NCBI GenBank assembly: GCA_015039315.1
Contig: WIDE01000247.1
Coordinates: 1 to 21,523, forward strand
Direction of reading: 5' to 3'
From: Clavulina sp. PMI_390
Lineage: Eukaryota; Basidiomycota; Agaricomycetes; Cantharellales; Hydnaceae
DNA: 21,523 bases
Part shown: positions 19,001 to 21,523 of the stretch, piece after piece
Numbering within the stretch: position 1 is the first letter of the stretch
How the letters are laid out: each line of letters begins with the position of its first letter
Made by a program: the position numbers and the translations under genes
Notes under the pieces: model-generated
What the model was told of the DNA's origin: nothing
Databases searched by the model: none
Seen by the model: the letters and a program-made list of their open reading frames with translations, nothing else

Positions 19001-20977
19001 GACCTAGTGAGCGGAACAGTATGTTTCTTGCATCACGGTGATATTCAAATTACCTCTGGGAAGGAGAGTCGGGATCAACGTTCGCCTCAGTGACGAGATC
19101 GCGGTTCGTTGGACTTGGGTCCGCAGTAAGAGTCAAGGCTTGTGATTTCGGGGCGACTCCCTGGCACATGTCCCTATGACTCCGCCATTCAGCTTCGTTT
19201 GGAGTCTCAAACGAGCATGAGCACGAAAAATTCAGTTTGGTTTGCGTATGGAGAACTGCTCCGCGGCACTTTGTTGTGCTAATGTGGCGCTCGCATGCTT
19301 CCAGCGCAAGGAAGCTTATGGAACATGAAGTGCAACTCCATGCATGCAAAGCTTGGGCACCATTGGTAGACAACCCTCTCATTTGCTTGTAATTGAAGCG
19401 CTGTAGAGGGAGTGTGAAGGGCATAGCAGCGAAGGAGGAGGAGGGGTATGGGAATGAAGGCTTGGGTTGAACGGGGTTCGTGAAAGAGTGGCTTCCACTT
19501 GACAGAGTCGGTGGGCTTGATGAGGACGGGAAGCCGTAGTGATGAGGATTAAGCTCAGTATCATGGATGTCTTCACCAGTAGGCGTTGTGGTGTTGAACA
19601 AGTGATCTAGCTCATTGAGTCTGTCAATAAGCTCGCTGGTTCTGACTGGCTTGCCATTTGTGAGAAGCTCGCAGGACTTCTTGAGATTCTCGTGGAGATT
19701 TGTGCCAGTCTCACTGGATAAAATCCGAGGTGGGCCGTGAAAAGCGGTGCTCAGGGACAGGGCAACAAGGTGTTGCCTTAAGTGAAAGACCCGCTCATCA
19801 AATCGGCCGCCAGATTGCCACGGAACGATACCGAGAGATCGAAACTAGAAAACAAGGATTAGAGCAGGTATCAAGAAGGGGCATTGAATCATTTATAACG
19901 ACACGTACGGTCTGATACGCCCGAACTGGAAAGTTTTTGCTTGGCGGACACAATAGGTACACGGGCGAGATGAGGAGTCCCGCATACACATGCACATTGG
20001 TTTCTTTCAGAGCAAGTTCAGGAGGAACTACACACAGATCCAGAGCACGGTCTTCCTGTCCCTATGTGACAGATATAGAAGGTGTTTCAAGAGTGATTTG
20101 TAACATCAGATTGTGTGGGTTTGCTTGCTTTATGAGTAGCATTCAAATAGGAGCGTCCAACACGTACCATTCTGTGATATAGCTCCATAAGACGACGTAA
20201 GAACATAAAATGCTCCACGGCAATCTGCATCTCCCCGCTGGCAGCAGCCTTTTTCCCCAGCGACACCCAGGGGGAATTTGCCTTTGCGATACTATAAGAG
20301 CGGGCCTGCTTCAGAAGAGTGGCAATCGATTTGGCAGGTGGTTTCTCGGAGTGGCTTGTTGGGCTCGGAGAGCGGTGGGTCCAATGAGCAGGGGAAGGAA
20401 TATCTGAGCCGTTGGGCTCTTCAGAGTGTAGCGAGAGGAGGGAGTCGAGTAGACTGAGCGCAGAAGAGAACTGTAAGCGAGTTAACGCAAGCTGTGTTAG
20501 CTTTGGTTTGGTAGGTCTCTCCAAGCATGGGCCTAGAGCCTGAACGTTATAGTGACGAATGCCCAGGATATCGCCGGCCCCGCTACGTGCATTGGAGTCT
20601 GTATATGGTGCGCGGGAGAATATTGCTTGAATATGTTTGCAGATACCACGAGCAGTCTGACGGATGTAAGAATGCAGTCGCTGAATATGAGGGTGATGGA
20701 GGCCGTTATCCTTGACGAGCACTAAATCAATACGACTCGGAAGCTCCAATATTGGGCCAAAGAATGGCCACAAGTTCAATGAGGGTTGACAGCGCGCCTC
20801 GATCGCCACTGCTGCGTCGAAGTCTGATGGAGTATTCGCGAACACGTTCTCAAGGAATGAGGCGTGCGATTCTGAGTCTTGCGCGCATTCCTCGGCCGAG
20901 AGAATGGTCCAAGGAAAGTGATCGCTGGCCCCTCCAGGAGTGGGGAGCACAGTGTTGCTATGACCTTGGGAGGGCAT
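16065..20977 (-). CDS. KDM3/JHDM2-like JmjC histone demethylase
   Basis: About 15 exons, about 1,340 aa. Phase-consistent exons: 20977-20168, 20061-19909, 19844-19054, 18978-18713, 18649-18464, 18408-18253, 18189-17960, 17894-17786, 17734-17434, a microexon near 17375, 17308-17001, 16944-16794, 16728-16676, 16625-16317, 16259-16065. The N-terminal half is helical, followed by two Cys/His clusters (CTSCSISFLALEACERH...; CSCSFETPNEAEWRSHRDMC), a Ser-rich linker with a basic KRPKR, and a KDM3-type zinc region (ISPCASCAGQ; CDICK...WFCATCGQEICSDCYE). The JmjC domain closes the protein: iron ligands His and Asp in RLHMDIADAVNIMTY (codons 16613-16611 and 16607-16605) and the second His in FIPAGCAHQV (16322-16320), then IKIAVDFVSPENI. 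By family, an Fe(II)/2-oxoglutarate oxygenase removing methyl groups from histone H3 Lys9 in the nucleus; the substrate here is inferred. Start may lie upstream (ATG 21150 plus a small exon). The exon 9/microexon/exon 11 junction is not settled. Confidence 0.8.
16281..16317 (-). other. Hairpin enclosing a 5' splice site of the JmjC gene
   Basis: GGTAAGCACAA (minus strand, 16317-16307) and its exact complement (16291-16281) form an 11-bp stem with a 15-nt loop. The stem begins at the exon end and includes the GTAAGC donor of the 57-nt intron 16316-16260, which interrupts the codons just after the second iron-binding His. Confidence 0.7.
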
Positions 20978-21150
20978 TCCTCGGGAAAGCCTAAACCACT
21001 CCCTAAACGGCAGTACCGGACGACGTCGCGACTTGTCTGTCACGTGTGACTGCTCGTGGTCAGAATAGCACAATCCTACCAGCCTCCTCCCTTGGGAAAA
21101 CCTAAGCGCATCTCCCGAATATCTCTGAACCGCATTGACGATGAGCTCAT

Positions 21151-21175
21151 TAGATAACACTATCTCTCCTCACAA
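21151..21175 (-). promoter_or_regulatory. Probable leader between inverted repeat and JmjC gene
   Basis: Only about 25 bases separate the right inverted repeat from the most upstream plausible ATG (21150), so the promoter must lie largely in or beyond the repeat. Confidence 0.3.
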
Positions 21176-21292
21176 TAACAGAAACCCACTCAGAATTGTT
21201 GCACAGGTTGACGCACTGATTATGGCCAAGTGCCAGAACATATCCAGAACTGCCTTTTTAGGCAGTACCGGTACTGACACAAAGCTTGGAGT
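21176..21292 (-). repeat. Right 117-bp inverted repeat of the JmjC cassette
   Basis: Reverse-complement partner of 15601-15717, with the palindrome CAGTACCGGTACTG conserved at 21263-21276 and the neighbouring hairpin intact. It covers the region just upstream of the JmjC gene and probably supplies or disrupts its promoter. Confidence 0.9.
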
Positions 21293-21305
21293 ATAGCAAG
21301 CGTGA

Positions 21306-21523
21306 ACTAGACTCAGCCGTCAAGTGAAGATCTCATTTCGGAGCTTTGTTGAATGACAGACAACGTCGGCGTTAACCTGTTCCCCACCCAGACAGTTGAC
21401 AACACAACTGCACAACGGCGCAACGACGCAACACTGACAAGGACGTCTCTTTTGTCTCTCCAGGATCGGATCCTCGCTCTCGGAAACGCAGCTCGACGAA
21501 CTGTATGTGCATTTCATGAAGGC
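21306..21523 (-). repeat. Dispersed repeat, copy 2, cut by window edge
   Basis: Reverse complement of this stretch matches 8173-8376 throughout. Its inner end lies only about 13 bases outside the right inverted repeat. A 65-codon frame runs through it on the minus strand and shares MKCTY and SESE-PILERQ with the frame in copy 1, which reflects the nucleotide similarity. Confidence 0.8.

Noticed and set aside
21000..21020. Third copy of the inverted repeat core (GGCAGTACCGG)
   Set aside because: Only about 11 bases match and the surrounding sequence is unrelated.

Overview
The window looks like fungal nuclear DNA, most likely from a basidiomycete of the Agaricomycetes. Genes are cut by many short GT-AG introns (mostly 43-95 nt, with lariat-type CTAAC/CTGAC signals). 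The two recognisable proteins, an alpha-type kinase and a KDM3-type JmjC protein, belong to families I associate with expansions in Agaricomycetes. The long coiled-coil gene resembles the 'laminin domain' coiled-coil proteins I recall from Rhizoctonia-like fungi. That narrower placement is an inference and was not searched.

Layout. Bases 1-6425 are gene-poor: a 10-bp minisatellite at the left edge, microsatellites, a 109-bp tandem duplication, a possible tRNA-like module and at most one plausible coding exon. From 6426 onward there are five gene-sized units: (1) an alpha-kinase-like gene, minus strand, 7844-6426, five exons that join in frame to 340 aa; (2) a coiled-coil gene, minus, 12621 to about 8990, made of more than 20 tiny exons; (3) an unidentified gene, minus, 13751 to about 12593; (4) divergent from it, a membrane-protein gene on the plus strand, 13887-15364, nine exons that join in phase but carry two in-frame TGA codons; (5) a large KDM3-like JmjC gene, minus, about 20977-16065, with intact iron ligands.

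The most notable structure is that the JmjC gene is bracketed by a pair of 117-bp inverted repeats (15601-15717 and 21176-21292) that differ at about eight positions and carry two overlapping palindromes. This makes a 5.7-kb cassette holding one gene. Immediately outside the right repeat starts a second dispersed repeat (21306-21523, running off the window), whose inverted relative lies at 8173-8376. The region therefore looks repeat-shaped and recently rearranged, with some genes intact (kinase, JmjC) and others apparently decaying (membrane gene; a 17-nt remnant 'intron' in the coiled-coil gene). All gene models are hand-spliced from the sequence and need transcript support.
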